The notes: generated from the letters alone by a model not told the origin. 64,000 nucleotides of DNA from Endocalyx cinctus (GCA_001600455.1 BCKC01000008.1:62001-126000); one strand, 5' to 3'. Shown: positions 1-13,700, counted from the first letter of the stretch. Program-made: numbers and translations.

Positions 1-2558
1 ACCATTACACGAAACATATGCAATTCTTATCGCTAGATGGGATTTCTATCTATGCTGTAATTGAATTGCTTTTGCTGAGTGACTGGATAGGCTGAGCCTC
101 TACGGCCCCCTTTAATTTTACCCGAGAAACATAAAAAAGCATTGTATGGTTCACGATTGTTTGGGTTGCCTCAAGCTGGCTGTGTTTCTTAAAACAAACA
201 CAGCCTGTCTGCCTGTTTATGGGAAGGGGTTCTTTTCTTTTTCTTTGTCGAGAGAACCAATCATATGATATTTTGGTTTCGTGTATTTCTCTAGGGCAGC
301 GCAGGGCTAAATCTCTGAGTGTGGTACACTAAAGTAGGCACTAAATTAGCGCCTATTCTATCCGTACAGCCGCCGAATACCTCCAAATGTTCCCCCTCGA
401 TGATGATGTCGTGCATTGACGAGTGTGGGGAAGAAAAGGCTTGGATTGTGTAATAAACTACACTGAATCAAGTAGGTAAATGTAAATAGTGGACTTTGTG
501 GTTATACGTACACTTGGTTTAGTTGACTTAGCAATTCTTTTTCTTTTCAAGAACTTGGAGTTTTTCTTTTTTTATGTCATCGTCTTGAATTTGTGAATAC
601 GATGATGACGATGATAATGATGATGAACTTGGAAAATTGGAAGGGTCATCACCTCTGCCTGCCGGTGCCTGCTTGAGATTCCGCGCTAGGGCGGAAAAGA
701 AAAGGTACCTATATTTGTTTTGTACGATAATATTGCCCAGGGGCTTCATCGGATACCTGCTTTAGCTTGACGGCTCCAGTTCGTGCACATGGCACGGCCA
801 GGTTTAGAAATTTCAAACCATAAAACCATACAATGGTAGAAATTCGACTACGTCCGAAATGGTTCAACATTGGATGGGTATCGGGTAGGACGGGACAAGG
901 TCAATCATCGATCAAAATTTCCCTGGTTGTCGGAGCTTGTTTGAATGATTCTCATAATACTTTGTACTCCGTACTCCGTAATGATGATCAAGTCATCAGC
1001 TAGCTTTCCCGAATCTCACTCTTAATCTTAAACAAAGAACAAAACTTAGTTGACCCAATCAAGTGAAGGGCGGCTTTCAGCCCTTGTCGAATTTGATACA
1101 ATGTAACGGCAAAGATGGCGAAGAAAGAAAATAAAGGGTGCCACGGGTGTCTTGTACCGTATGCTTTTGCAAAGTAAACCCTGCCACAAAACGGCATTTT
1201 TCTCTCTCTTTTTCGAAGGCTGTACACCAGTGAATTATCTTGCATTAGGCTCGAAGGCTGAATTTTGGGTACAAAGAAAAAAAAAAAAAAAGCAATGAAG
1301 AGAGAGAGAAAAAAAAAAGGGGGGTACAACCATTCATTATTCACATTTTCTTTCCGAACCCCAATATTTAATACTGGGTAAAAATGGATATATAATGAAA
1401 CATAAAATCAGAAAACCCTAAAAGATGGATTACTTTGTAGCTGAATATACAAAATATATGGATGATTATAGTACAGAGTACATAATACTAAATAGGCTTG
1501 AAACATCAGGTATGTAGGTACTTTGTACTTTGTATAATAATAAATTTTAACTCAACTTAACTCAACTCAAATCAATAACGCGCTTGGATAATTGTCTCCC
1601 GGTCCTTCCAGATGTCATAGCTTTTAAAATAACCGTTTTAGGTAAAATGTGTAGCGCTGACAGGTCACCCAGAGCCGAACAATAGTGTACTGGCGGGTAT
1701 TAGCCGACCGACCGACCTAACCGACCTACAGTAAATAACAGTACGTGCAGATAACTACTGTACCTAATTACTTAGGTGTGTACGTGTACACTAATGTATA
1801 CTCTTAAGTACTACAGCTATTATTAGGTGGGAGTTTAGCGTATACGGTACATAGTCTGCATCAGTTACCGGTGTTGTTAGTATTATAATACAGTACAATA
1901 CAGTACATAAATACCTAATTAAGGCATTATAGTGAATAATAATAATTACTTACCTAAGTACTAGGTAAACGTCTCAAGTTAATTCTTCGTTATGGATCTC
2001 TTCAGTTTGTCTACAAGTACACTACTGCACTACGACACTACTACACTAGAACCTAGAACCTAGAACTTTCTAACCTAATAATCTAAGAGTGTTGATGTAT
2101 TTAGTATAGTATCATACCTAACGGAATACTGCGTTATATTATTATTATTATTCTCATATTCATCTTCGTTTCTCGTCTCTTTTTTTTTTTTTTTTNTTTN
2201 TTTTTCACATTTTTTAAAAGAAGCGGAGGGAAGGTTTTGTGTCTTCGGATAACTTCATTTACACATTTATGCATCTTACTTCTTGTCTCACCTCCTTTCA
2301 TCATTCTTCTATCTTTCTCACTGGTCACATTTTCAACCCCCACCAACCATTAAACTGATATATCGACGTGACCTAAATACCACATGCCTCTTGAAAGAGA
2401 ATACCATAACCTACGTATATTGAAATAAAAGTCTATACTTTACTATATATATGCTTGTAAGTTTGTCCATAAATAGCATTTTAAAAACAAATCCCACTGC
2501 CACATGAGACGTTACAGCACACTTCTCGTCTGGTGCTAGATTAGCGCCCGTATCCTAT

Positions 2559-2592
<34 letters not shown>

Positions 2593-3453
2593 GCATATGC
2601 TGTTACTTTACTGCGTTTATTTAAAATGTCTATTCTTGTCGCTGGGTAATGTACCTCTTATACCGTTGTAAAAGTCACGGTCCCTACATTGTCCGTTCTC
2701 GAAATTTCCCCTTCTCACATTATCGTACTCGGACCTTTCTTAACTAACTAAATAATGCTTTGTTCTCCAATTAGACTAGAAAAATCCGTTCTTCCCTTAT
2801 TTCTCTATTCTCACTCCACATCATACATAGATACTTTTCTTGGCAACCCATAACCTTGTTGCCCTCTCTTTTTTTTCTTATAATCCTTTTCCCCAATCCT
2901 ATCTATCTTACGTGGCGTACCCCTTCTTCCTGTTTTACAACACTGAAGAAAGGTAGTATTTAATCCACGTTGCGCCATAAAAAAACAATCAAGAATCCCT
3001 ACACTTACACTCCCAACCCTGTTTAAAAGGAACCAGGTGCGCTTACATTTCTCTGCCTTACGTGGGACCACCTCGAAACCGACGATCATCGCAGCCGAAA
3101 CAGCAGTGCGCGCCCTAACCTTGAATTCCGTTACTACCGCTTGTTTTTCTCTTTTCTTATTTTATTCCATTTCGCGACCTAATTGCGATAGCTCCACTTT
3201 CCATATAACTTTCTTTCGCCGATTGATCAACAAAGACTCGCCAAAAGTCGACCGTCTTTCGTTGATGTGTTTCTTATAATAATATCTATTAGACACCGAG
3301 GACAAGAACGAGAGTGAAAAAGAAAAAAAAAAAGAAATAAGGCTGTGTTGAGGGGGCTATTACCCGACAAATTCGGTATTTTGCTCTCCTTCTGTTGGCG
3401 GGTAGAGGTCAGATCGAGTTTCGCAATATAAGAAAACCTTTTAAGAATCGAGA
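1..3453. other. AT-rich intergenic region upstream of the chitin synthase regulator
   Basis: No open frame here has conserved protein features. The short frames present are low-complexity runs of F, K or S read from poly-T, poly-A or TC tracts. The stretch at about 1500-2100 is dense in short repeats of the type TACCTAGGTA, GTACTTTGTAC and TACTCCGTA, common in ascomycete intergenic DNA. Two ambiguous bases lie inside a poly-T tract near 2193-2197. The last few hundred bases before 3454 are pyrimidine-rich on the plus strand, which fits a fungal promoter and 5' UTR for the downstream gene. Confidence 0.6.
2560..2592. repeat. CT microsatellite
   Basis: A run of about eleven CT dinucleotides, followed by a slightly interrupted TATCTCTCTC tail. 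It is a simple-sequence repeat in intergenic DNA with no associated gene signal. Confidence 0.9.
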
Positions 3454-6392
3454 ATGGCGTACAACGGTAGAGGCGGATATCCAGAACAGCGTCCTTACGC
3501 CGGACCTGCCGCGAGAGCGCCGCGCGGGGGAGGAAACCCTGGAGGCTACCCACCACCCCAGCGGCAATACGACCAATATCAGGAAGATTACGATTACGGA
3601 CACGATCAATATAATGACGGGTACGGCCAAGAGTATGGCGCACCTTACGAAGAAATGAATTATGGCCGCGGAGGACCACCGCCTCCGAACCAAGGCTACC
3701 CTCCTAACGACATGTATCGAGGACCACCCGGCCCGGGACGAGGAGGTCGTCCACAGCCCCGTGGTGGAAGAGGAGGACCCATGAGACCGGGTCCTATGCG
3801 CGGAGGAGGTCCTCCGGCGCCGGGAAGAGGAGGATTCCCACCGCCCGGTCGCGGTGGCCGTGGTCCTATGGAACGATCGGCCACGGCAGACCCCCATAGT
3901 AAGTGTCTACACTAAGATTACCTGCCGTATTTTTTTTGCCTCCTTTTAACTGATTATTGGTCGCGTAGTGAACCGGCGAGGTCCTCCTATTCGAAGCCCT
4001 CAGGAACAAGACTTCGGTAGTCCGTTTCCGGTTTTCCCTGGCCAGGCGCGAAGGACCGACTTAGACGAAGAACACCAAATTTTGGATCATATGGCAGGAT
4101 TAGATATACAACCAAGGCCTGGACCGGGAGGAAGAGGCCCGGGGCCGAGGCAGCCGCCGCCACAACAGATGATGGACGATTATGGACGACCGTCTATGGA
4201 TAGTCAGAGAAGTGGTGGTGGACGAGGACCTCAAGGATATGGTGATCCTAGACGGGGCCACTCTCAAGATCAAGGTTACGGTTATCAAGACGATGGCTAC
4301 GGCGGTCCTATGTCTCCCGCGCGAGACAATTTTGGTCCGCCGGGTCGAAGTCGGACGATGCCTACGCAAAACGACTTCAACGGTATGCCGCCACGTCCGC
4401 GAGGTGATAGCGCAGGATATAACGGAGGACCACCGAGAAATATGCCACCACCCCCCAGACCTTCCACGGCTTCGGGCAATCGAGGACCGCCTCAGCGGAT
4501 GTATGACCAGGGTCCACCGGGCCCACCACCGCCCGTGAACTACAACAATAACCAGCTGCAACCTCAAGGGTGGACCGATGAACCCGAGCGGGGCTCCTTT
4601 GGGGATTTCTACGATAATTATTATGATCAGCGACAGAGCGGAGAATACTACCCTCCTCCGAACCAGCAGAGAAACAATGTTCCCGACTTCGATGCCGCTC
4701 CTCCAAGATCTTCATTCGACCAACAAATGCAATCACCTCCTCAGCAACCAGGAATGCAGCAGCCGGGCCCTGCACGCTTTCCGGAGATGTCGCGAACAAA
4801 ATCCCAGCCTAACTTGCGGGAACCTCAAACGGCGGTATTCGAGATGGCTAGCGATCTTCCCCCCGTCCCGACTGGTGGTTTCCAACCATACAGACCCCCA
4901 ACCGACAGCCCTGCTAGCGCAGGCCCCGGCCCCGGCCCCGGTCCTGGTTTGCCTCAGAACCCCGCACCTTCAAGACGTCCGGGTTCTGGATCTTCTGGTC
5001 CAGGTTCCGGACACCCTGCACCTATCCGTCCAGGTCACATGCCGAACTCAATGGTGAATATCAACGAAAAGCCTGTCCCAGTTCGTAATTACAACGGGGG
5101 CACACCACCAGCTGCGGCTGCCGGCGCTCAAGGTCGCCCTCCTCCCCAGCCTCAGGACGTAAGGCCAAAATCGATACAGGAACAGCCGCCTGTTACCGTT
5201 GAGGAGCTGGAACATCTGCGCTCTGTCATCAAGAATGATCCAAATGACCAGCAAACGGCTCTTACTCTAGCTAAGAAGCTAGTGGAGGCGGCCGATGTGC
5301 TGGTGCCGAGACTACCGGATGCGAAGTCGAGAACGAGGTCTCGTGAGAGATATGTAGTGGATGCACACAAAATTCTCAAGAAGCTTGTGAGTGCGCAGAA
5401 CTGCGACGCTATGTTCTTCCTAGCCGACTGCCAAGGCCGCGGTGTTCTCGGCTACGAGCCGGATAACAAGGAGGCCTTCACGCTGTATCAGTCCGCCGCA
5501 AAATTAGGACACGCGGCGGCGGCTTATCGAACTGCCGTCTGCTGCGAGCTTGGTAACGACGACGGTGGTGGTACACGAAAAGACCCGCTCAAGGCGATAC
5601 AATGGTACAAGCGAGCTGCGACCCTCGGTGACACGCCCGCTATGTACAAGGTTGGCATGATTCTGCTGAAAGGACTTCTTGGCCAACCTAAAAATCCCCG
5701 GGAAGCCGTCGGATGGCTCAAGAGAGCTGCTGAACGAGCAGATGCCGAGAACCCCCACGCTTTGCATGAATTGGGACTTCTGTTTGAATCTGCGCAGCCG
5801 AACGATTCAGTAATTCGAGACGAGGCGTACGCATTACAGTTGTTCGAGCAGGCCGCTCAACTCGGTTACAAATTCAGTCAGTTCCGATTAGGTTGTGCTT
5901 TCGAATACGGTCTTATGGGCTGCCCCATCGATCCTAGAATGTCTATCATGTGGTACAGTCGCTCAGCCACGCAGGGAGAACATCAGTCCGAACTAGCACT
6001 CAGTGGTTGGTACCTCACCGGTAGCGACGGTGTCTTACAGCAGAGCGACACAGAAGCCTACCTGTGGGCCAGAAAAGCGGCTCAAGCCGGTCTGGCGAAG
6101 GCGGAGTACGCCATGGGTTACTTTACCGAAGTTGGTATCGGCGTGCCCGCAAATATGGAGGATGCCAAGAGATGGTATTGGCGCGCGGCCGGTAAGTAAC
6201 ACCAAACAATTGTGAGATGCTGATTATATATTCCATCGATGCTAACGAATCAATACAGCCCAGGATTTCCCCAAGGCCCGTGAACGACTTGAAGATCTGA
6301 AGCGTTCGGGCAGAAACGGACCTCGTCAACGAGAGCGTATCTCCCGTAGTAAGATCGGCAAGCAGCAAGAGGGAGAGTGTACCGTGATGTAG
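3454..6392 (+). CDS. Chitin synthase regulator Skt5/Chs4-like, Sel1-repeat protein with C-terminal CAAX box
   Basis: Proposed exons are 3454-3898, 3969-6191 and 6259-6392, giving 933 residues. Both introns start GTAAGT; the first join rebuilds an ATG codon across the splice and the second rebuilds GCC. Residues 1 to about 540 are a disordered tail rich in G, P, R and Q. From about residue 620 to 890 there are roughly seven Sel1-type repeats (motifs such as AAKLGHAAAAY and AATLGDTPAMYKVG), the domain that defines Skt5/Chs4, which activates and localises chitin synthase at the plasma membrane and septum. The last exon ends in CTVM, a CAAX prenylation box comparable to that of yeast Chs4. This supports the third exon and implies membrane anchoring by a lipid. 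The family call is strong; the exact N-terminus is less certain because the tail is low complexity. Confidence 0.93.
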
Positions 6393-7866
6393 GACTCTCG
6401 TACCACCACTTTCCCCGTACTTGCGAGCATGGTCTCGAATTCCACGCCACCGCCACAAGCTCCATTATCTACAATTGATGAAGCTAGCGAGGCGGCCGAT
6501 TCCAACTTCGTATCCGGTGTTAATAACAAGGCTGGTATTGCCGCGGCAATCGTCAAAGGATCTAACAAACATCTGTTCCCGCTCCGGACTTCCTCGCTTG
6601 CAGCGCCGCGCAACGAGAATCTCGTGCTAGACTTGAAATAATTGACCCTTTACGATTCATTTCAAATATGCCGTGAGATTTCGGGCACTTGGACAGTCCT
6701 CTCGGTTGTATAAATGGAATGATCTGGCTGATTTCAACATTGTTCAGCTTTGGATAATGCCATCAATACAGCATACCAAGCCCTAGTCTGACTCTAATCC
6801 TATGTGCGCCAAGGTCTCTTTCCCTCGCTTTGGTGTATGGCTAAGAGACCTAAGAAAGGGCGGATACGCGAGACGACTCCAGACAGCGAATGACATAATG
6901 CATGTCATCTCTCGGTCATTTTCATGATCATGTAATAAAAAAAAAGGAGCACGGTAGCATACCGGAAGAGGTTAATATTTTCGGCATAAAATGATTTCAA
7001 GGGATTTATTGAATCAAGCGCTGCTTCTGGAGTTTCTTTTAATTTTCTGTTTTTGTCGTTTCTTTTTCTTTTTTTTCTAAAAAGCTGGACTACTGGAAAA
7101 AAAAAAATCATGCATTTCTTCGACTGATAAATGATATCCCTTTTCCGCTTCAATATAATATAGATATAACAAACAAACAAGAAAGCTTGACTTGCCGCAA
7201 GTTCCAACCTTTTTATCTCTCTTCCCATGTCAATCACAAGACCCTAACATCGACGGAAGGGGGGCAAGAAACACTCTGGCAATGTTTTCTCATGGTGGAT
7301 GGATCCCTACTGTCACCTACGAAAGCAAGGGGTATAGGGGAATGATAAAACGAGGACTGAGGCAGGTCTAGTACTTTACATAGCCAGTCGAATAGATAGG
7401 AATAAACCTTAGTATGACTGAAACTTGTACGTACTCACTTTGATGGTACACTTATCGAGTGACGCTGTGATATTCTTGTCCTTTGCGGAGGTAAAAAAAA
7501 AATAATTCTATGAATGAAATAATGCAGGTATGGTGTACAAGGCAGAAAGACCACCCCTTTATCCTCCCGATTTGAAATTTGTGTGTTCTATACACGTCGA
7601 GTCTTTTTAAGACTTGATCCAGCTGTGAGGAGTTGATACCTCTCGCTCCTATATTTCCGATCCTCAGTTATCTTCGCATTCCAAATTCGGCGCCGTCGAG
7701 TGAATTCTTTGCACGTATGATTTTGAATATCATCCTGAAGAATCACGAATCTTTATTCAACCCTTCACGTCCTGATTTCCTTCTTTTTCTTTCTTTCCTT
7801 TCCTTCCCTCCCTCTCTTTTTCTTTTAACATCCATAATTTTTTCTTTCTCTCTTTCTTTCTTTTTT
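6393..7866. other. Intergenic region between convergent genes
   Basis: Holds the 3' flanks of the Skt5-like gene (plus strand) and the pyruvate carrier gene (minus strand). A 70-codon frame at 6429-6641 begins 37 bases after the Skt5 stop, shows no domain and is more likely 3' UTR. The stretch 7770-7866, just past the pyruvate carrier stop, is strongly C/T-rich on the plus strand. No RNA gene was seen. Confidence 0.6.
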
Positions 7867-8486
7867 CTAAGACTTAACAACCGCCGCCTCCATCTTCTTC
7901 TCCTCCTCCTTCAACGAAGATCTGTACATGGCGATACGGGTCAGCTGGGCGATACCGACGCCGCCCAAGAAGAAGTTGACGGCGGCCAGGAGGTAGTTCT
8001 TCGGGGTGATGACGAAGCACCAGCGCGTCCAGATGACGCCGGTGGCCGTGAGGGCGGCGTTTTGGGTGACGGATAGCTTCTCGGCGGGACGCGCGAAGTC
8101 GCCGATTCCGGCTATGACGATGGCCCATTTCATTACCGGTGCCCTAAAAAAGTTTTGGTCAATTGCTGGATACACGCATACACACAAACACGCATATATT
8201 TTGAATTATAGAAGGGAGAATTGGAAGAGGAGATTATTAAAAAAAAAAAAAATATGTACCAGAAATGTACGGTCTTCAACCCAACCGGACTTTCCCACAT
8301 CCTGTTAAACCAACTCTGCTGTTTCTGCGAAGAGGAAGAACCGGATTCGCTACCGGCCGAACTGCTCTGATATCTTCGTCCGCCCGACGATCGGGAGAAG
8401 CGGAATCCATCGGTGGCGACGCGACGAAAGGCGGATTGTTGGAAGACGGGCCGGGCGGCGCGGAAGAGGGTAGTTGTCGCGGGCAT
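7867..8486 (-). CDS. Mitochondrial pyruvate carrier 2 (MPC2 family)
   Basis: Two exons on the minus strand, 8486-8260 and 8143-7867, give 167 residues. The donor is GTACAT, the acceptor is TTTTTTAG, and the splice falls inside a Trp codon of the conserved stretch TVHFWAPVMKW. MPC2 pairs with MPC1 in the mitochondrial inner membrane to import pyruvate into the matrix. Family marks are SPVGLKTVHFWAP, then IGDFARPAEKLS, then QNAALTATG.IWTRW and ITPKNYLLAAVNFFLG, which carry the membrane helices. The first 70 or so residues are rich in S and R with few acids, fitting a mitochondrial N-terminal extension; fungal MPC2 proteins commonly have one. The stop is TAG at 7867-7869. Confidence 0.95.
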
Positions 8487-9092
8487 TTTTTTTTTTTTTT
8501 TTTATGTCGTTTGGTTTAATAAAGAGTGGGGATTTTTCTTTCGTTGAAGAAGGAAGAGAGAGAGAAAGAGAATTGAGGTTAAAGGTTTTCCCCCCGAACG
8601 TCGTTTGAATGGTGGGTAGTTCGATGCTGACGAGAGATAAAGTAAACCTAGGTTAGGATATTTGACTGAATTATGAGGGAAGTCCGTAGATAGATAGGAT
8701 AGGTTAGATAAAAAGAAAAATATTACGGAGTACTATGGATTCTATTTTAATAAGACCGACGAGACTAAACCCAGAAGAAGAAAAAAAAAAGGTTACTTAA
8801 TTGAGCAAAAGACCGGTGTTCGGAGGGTTACGTGCATAATTCCGATACAAAATGTTATACAGTATATGCATAGCATAACATAAAATAGATAATACTTATA
8901 CAATTGCATAAATATAAAATACTTAGTAAGGCAAAAACGTCAATTGGTGAATTGAGTTGAGAGCTTTGGAGATTGGAGATCGATAGCTTCCTCAATTGAC
9001 AGCTTTTACGACACGAAATTCCAACAGTCAGCCGACACACTTCCCGCAACAAAATCAATTGAACCCGAGGAGGAAAATATAAAGATCATAAA
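8487..9092. other. Shared 5' region of two divergent mitochondrial genes
   Basis: About 600 bases separate the start of the pyruvate carrier (minus) from the start of the complex I subunit (plus), so both promoters must lie here. A TACGGAGTAC-like element occurs near 8726-8735. Both neighbours encode mitochondrial proteins, so shared control is possible but not shown by any motif I can name. Confidence 0.5.
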
Positions 9093-9734
9093 ATGTCGGG
9101 TAAATACGCATTTGCGAAAGCTCTGAAGGAAGTGCGCTTCCTATTTTGTCAGACTGGCGAGAGTAGTGCCGCTACGAGGTGAGCTCTTTTTTTATTTTCT
9201 CTTCTCCTCGAAGTCCTTTTCAACCAAAATAGTATTTCCTATTGTTATATATATATAGAAGAAGAAGAAGAAGAAGAAGAAGGAAGAACATGTTTTATTG
9301 ACATTCGATATGATATATAAAATCACAGAACGTTCCTTGCTAGAGCCTACCCGACTATGAAGAAGAACAACCCGTACACGCCTATCTTGATGCGCGAGGC
9401 GGCCGGAACCTTTCCTAGGGTCTACGCTCGATACGGTTCGTCGATTTCTACCCTTTACAATCTTCCTCTCTCTTGCTTTTGAAGGACTATATATCAATTA
9501 GACGAGAGAGTAAAGTGGATGTCAGGAAGAAAGAAGAAGCTAATATCATTTGGGCGCAGAATTTGGAAAGGAAAAGAGCCAATCGTTGGAAGGTGAGTCT
9601 CCTCTCTCTCTCTCTCTCTCCTGTCCTACTAAGTAAGGGGGTAAAAAACTGACGAGTATCGTTATTAAACAGGATTATCGGATAAGCAGATCGAAGATGC
9701 CGTCTCAACATTAGTTAAGGAGGAGGCGGCGTGA
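9093..9734 (+). CDS. NADH:ubiquinone oxidoreductase subunit NDUFA2/B8 (10.5 kDa)
   Basis: Four exons, 9093-9178, 9329-9435, 9560-9592 and 9673-9734, give 95 residues, the usual size of the family. Donors are GTGAGC, GTTCGT and GTGAGT; acceptors end CAG. Phases close exactly across an 11-codon third exon. The protein reads as the conserved accessory subunit: KALKEVRFLFCQTGESSAATR, then ARAYPTMKKNNP, then PILMREA, VYARYEFGKEKSQSLEGLSD and a short acidic tail. NDUFA2 is a small thioredoxin-fold accessory subunit in the matrix arm of respiratory complex I. Introns contain simple repeats: GAA at about 9258-9282 and CT at about 9602-9621. Confidence 0.95.
9258..9282 (+). repeat. GAA triplet repeat inside an intron
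   Basis: About eight AGA/GAA units lie in the first intron of the NDUFA2 gene, preceded by a short TA run. This is simple sequence. Confidence 0.9.
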
Positions 9735-10750
9735 AGGAGACTATAGGATTTGGAACTGGACCATACCCCTTTTTTTGGCATTGTAATAACAGCATCCCAT
9801 CACCACCAAACCACACATACCCATGCGAGAAATTAGAGAGATCCGAGGACGTCGATAAACAAAAATAGGGAAGAAAAAGCATGGCAGGGTTGGAAGACTA
9901 CTACTTACTATTCGACTGTTTCGATACGTGATGAATAGAAGATATATAAAAATCTAGACGAACTAAATAAGTAGGTGGAATGATAAAAATATGACTCCAT
10001 TGAGCACATGAACATCTCGTGAATATCTAAGTACTTCTACCAGACCAGATTAGGTCAGATACAGACAAGACGTAAAGCTCCAAACCACCGATCTATGACT
10101 TACCTTGGCTCTACTTTTGTTAGTCTCCGTAGAATGATGCCCCTAATCCCCCGTTCAAAGTGAAGACCGAACCATGAGGAGTAAGAGGCAGGTCTATCAT
10201 CGCGATATCACCCCAGCAAAGACACAATCACTAGACGAAAAAAAAGGAAGACAGGTATTTTTCCTATTTTTTATTGGACTGGTTATGACCAGGGTGACTC
10301 ATTAATTATCTAGAAATCTTTAGATTTCCCCTTATCTGTCTCACCGTAATTTTTGTGTATTTTTTCCTACAATGTCATACATCTTCATCCTATCCTCCTT
10401 CTTCCGCATTATAGAACCAACATGAGAAGATATTTCCTCGAAAAAATTATATCCACACTTGATAATCAACATAAAGATTCCTCTATAAGAGAATCCAAAT
10501 AAGACCGAGATAATGGCTCGGAAAACGTGTGCTGAATCCAGAGAGGAATTCCTCTCCTCTAGTCAATAGTAGGTAGGTAGTTGTTTGTTAAAAAGGTCCT
10601 TTTTGACTAATACGTCGAAAAGGAGGCGTTTCGTTATGTCCTCGTAAATTCGTGTCCTGCTTTCGCAAGAATTCCTAAATCGAGGAATGCTGTCAAGAAA
10701 AAAAAAACCGTTATCAAGAAGTATTTTTTCTTCGTCTCGGTATCGGCTTC
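9735..10750. other. Intergenic region between convergent genes
   Basis: About 1 kb between the NDUFA2 stop and the stop of the large minus-strand gene. It contains AT-rich sequence and A/T homopolymers; no coding or RNA signal was recognised. Confidence 0.6.
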
Positions 10751-13700
10751 CTATTTCTCTTTTTTGGGTTTCTCTTTATCTCCCTTGTCAGGAGAATCGC
10801 CCTTCTTCTTCTTGATGTTATTCTCCTCCTCGGAAGTCGAAGAGGTCTCGTTTCTTTTATCCTGATCTTGAGCTCCGCGCTCAGGATCAGCGTGAGGACG
10901 AGTTTCGCGGCGAACAGGGGCGGTACGAGAAGGGCTATCGTTCGCGTTTCTGTTCAAAGAAGGTAGGTTCGACCAAAAACTGGCCGCCGAAGTCGAAGCC
11001 GTCGTGGTAGTGGTCGTCGTGGTCGGCGTGGGCGTTGGTGTAGGCGGTGGGAGCAGCCGGTATCGCTGCTTCTTCTGCTGCTTGGTAGCAGCGCTAGAGG
11101 ACGACGATGCCTGAGCGCCGGATGCGAGCCCTCCGGAAATTCCCGCGTTCATCAATCGCTGAGCACGTCTGCGGGTGGCGTATTGATGGAATCCTTTACC
11201 GATGACCGCCGCCGAGGCCGCTAGGGTCGGCCATTGGTTCAGGGCGTACGAGGACCCTTGGCCGGTATCGCCCGGGTCGTCTTTTTTGCTAGATTCCGGG
11301 CTCTCGGGGAGGGGGGTTGAATCCCCGTCTCGGGGCGCTTCCGAATATTCTTGGGCTAAGTGGTTATTGGCTTGTGTATTCGAAGGTAACGTTGGGCGAG
11401 TAGAAGAAGTTTCCTCGCGACCTCCCGCCATAGGAGAGGTAGTATAAATGTTGCCACCGGTAGCAGCAGCAGCGCCTTCATTATTCTCATCTTCTGGCGC
11501 AGAGTGATAACCGTTGAGGCCGGGATTCGCACCCCCCGAAGTCGGGTGCGGTGGAAGAGTAGTCGAGTGGGCAGAAACAGACGACGTCCCGGAACGGGGA
11601 GCTGGTGAGCCCTGCTGCTCCTGAGGGGTAGGAGGAGGCGGTTGTACGGGGCGTCTCGTCCCCGGGATATCTGTTGATCGGGAGCGGTTTAGATCTCGAA
11701 GAGCTGTAGATCGCAGCGCTGCTGCTAGGCTGGAGATGGCCTCTTCGCCGTCACCATCTGTCAACGTCTCGAGCGTAAGCGAGCTATAATCGACAGGAGC
11801 CTGCCGCGCAGAATCTACCGTTACGACCCCGTTCTGCAAAGATTCTGCTAACTCTCCGCTCTGCAGAGGCTCCGTCGCTTCTCCGTTGGCCAAAGGTCGC
11901 ATATCCTCCGACGAAGTAGGGACAGGTTGACTAGAGAGTAAAGGCGTCTGCCCTCGAGAACCGCTTTCTGAGTTCGGATGCGTCGAATACCCGCTATTCC
12001 ACCGACGGACGCGCTCGGAAGACGAAGTCGAGACGCTATCGGCGCTATCGGCAACCGAACCAAGATCGCCCAAAACTTCGCTTCGCGTCGACGGACTTCC
12101 CGCATAGTCGGAGAGGAAATCGGGAAACGGTTCTTGCTCGTCGAGGTCTACCTCGGGATACCCGTCGCTGAGAGCCGGGGGGTTCTCTCGGAACCATTGT
12201 TCGCGAGACTGCCGCTCGCGCGCTAGATACACCTGCTGCTCGGCTCGGCGCGTCTGCAATCGGCCGCGGCTGGGTTCGTTATCGGCAGTATCCATTTCGG
12301 CTTCGGTATCGGGTTGCCAGGCCGCGCGATCGACTGAGGTGGGTGGTGGCCCGGTCCACCGGGGCCAGGGGGCGTGCGGGGAGTACTCCCAAAAACCCAA
12401 AGTGTAATCCGGCTCGCCCGGTAGGAGTCGGTTCTGCTCGTGCTGCGGGTGTGAAACTTCCGGTCTCTCTTGCGATTGCTGAGAGAGCTTCCTTCTTTCC
12501 TGCTTGGGAAGTCGGCGGTAAGACGCGCCTCGAGAGTGGCGTTTCTGAAAACGTTTGCCTTGCGGCTTGTCGCGAGAAGCCTGCGACTTCTTCTTTTTCT
12601 TCTTGTCTCCGGTGATGGGTTGGGAAGATGAATCGTCCCGAGGCGTGTCGTTCGGATCGGGTTGGTGGCTTTCGCTAGTTGTGGCTTTATCGTCATCTCG
12701 ACTCTGACCGCGCTCGCCATCAGGACGAGGTTTCTCTGCATCATCTCGTCCTTTGTCCTCGGTATTTTCATCTTTTTTATTAATGTCTCCAGTGAGATCA
12801 GGGAATCTATCCCAGGTATAATCGCGCCATATGACGGGTAATTGACCTGGAGGAAGTGGTGGAAGCGACATGTGGGCTCCCTGCTGCCCTGCCCCTCCGG
12901 CGTTACCAGGCTGGACGACTCTTCGTCTCTCACGAGATCGCCCCCGTCCTCTTACAGGCAATCTCTGATAAAGGTGAGATCCTACTTCATATCCCCGGGC
13001 AGCCATGCGATCTCTGATGAAAAGCTCCAGATCATCTTCCTGCGACGTCTCACGCGCCGTCTCCTGTTGATTGTAACGATCCAATGGCCCCATTTCGTCT
13101 TCAGACGTGGAAGTGAAGTCGTCCTCCGTCGCTTTTCCCTTTCGTTTCTCGTCGCGCTTCGTCCGTTTCTTGCCCTTACTTTCGTCGTAGGTAGGTCTCG
13201 AGTTCAGGACCGCTCTTCGGCTGGGCGGAGAGGAGGTAACGAGAGCCTGCAGGATATTTCTCCGCGACTGCTCGGCGCGTGCGTCGCCTTCGAGGACCGG
13301 GCGACGCGGTGACTGGAGCTCGTACCCGGTCGGCGTGGGCGACCGACGGATCTCCTCTCGTCGTCGCAGCATCGATGCAGGCATCCACATTTGCGTCATG
13401 TAATCGGGCAGCTGCTGGTGGAAAGGAACTTCGAGCGGCTTGAGAATTACTTCCGTCGGCGTTTCCCGTCGTAAGGCGGGCGATGGGTGTGATTCGGCCC
13501 AGCGGGTCAAGAAATGAACTACTGCCTTACTTCGGGCCGGGGCTGGGGTATGTAAGACGAGTGACGGACTGTCGGGGCGTTCTTGTTCTTCTCCTCTTCT
13601 GAAAGGAGTCTGAGCTGTCGCGTGTGGCGTGCCTGATCCAGCCAGGCTTCCTTGTTCCTCTTCAGGACTTTGTCTAGGCAAAATTGGAACCACCCTGAAT

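Noticed and set aside
1000..1344. 114-codon minus-strand frame with Phe runs
   Set aside because: Reads through poly-A/T tracts; no protein character beyond poly-Phe.
6429..6641. 70-codon frame just after the Skt5-like stop
   Set aside because: No domain, and the upstream gene already ends in a convincing CAAX box; probably 3' UTR.
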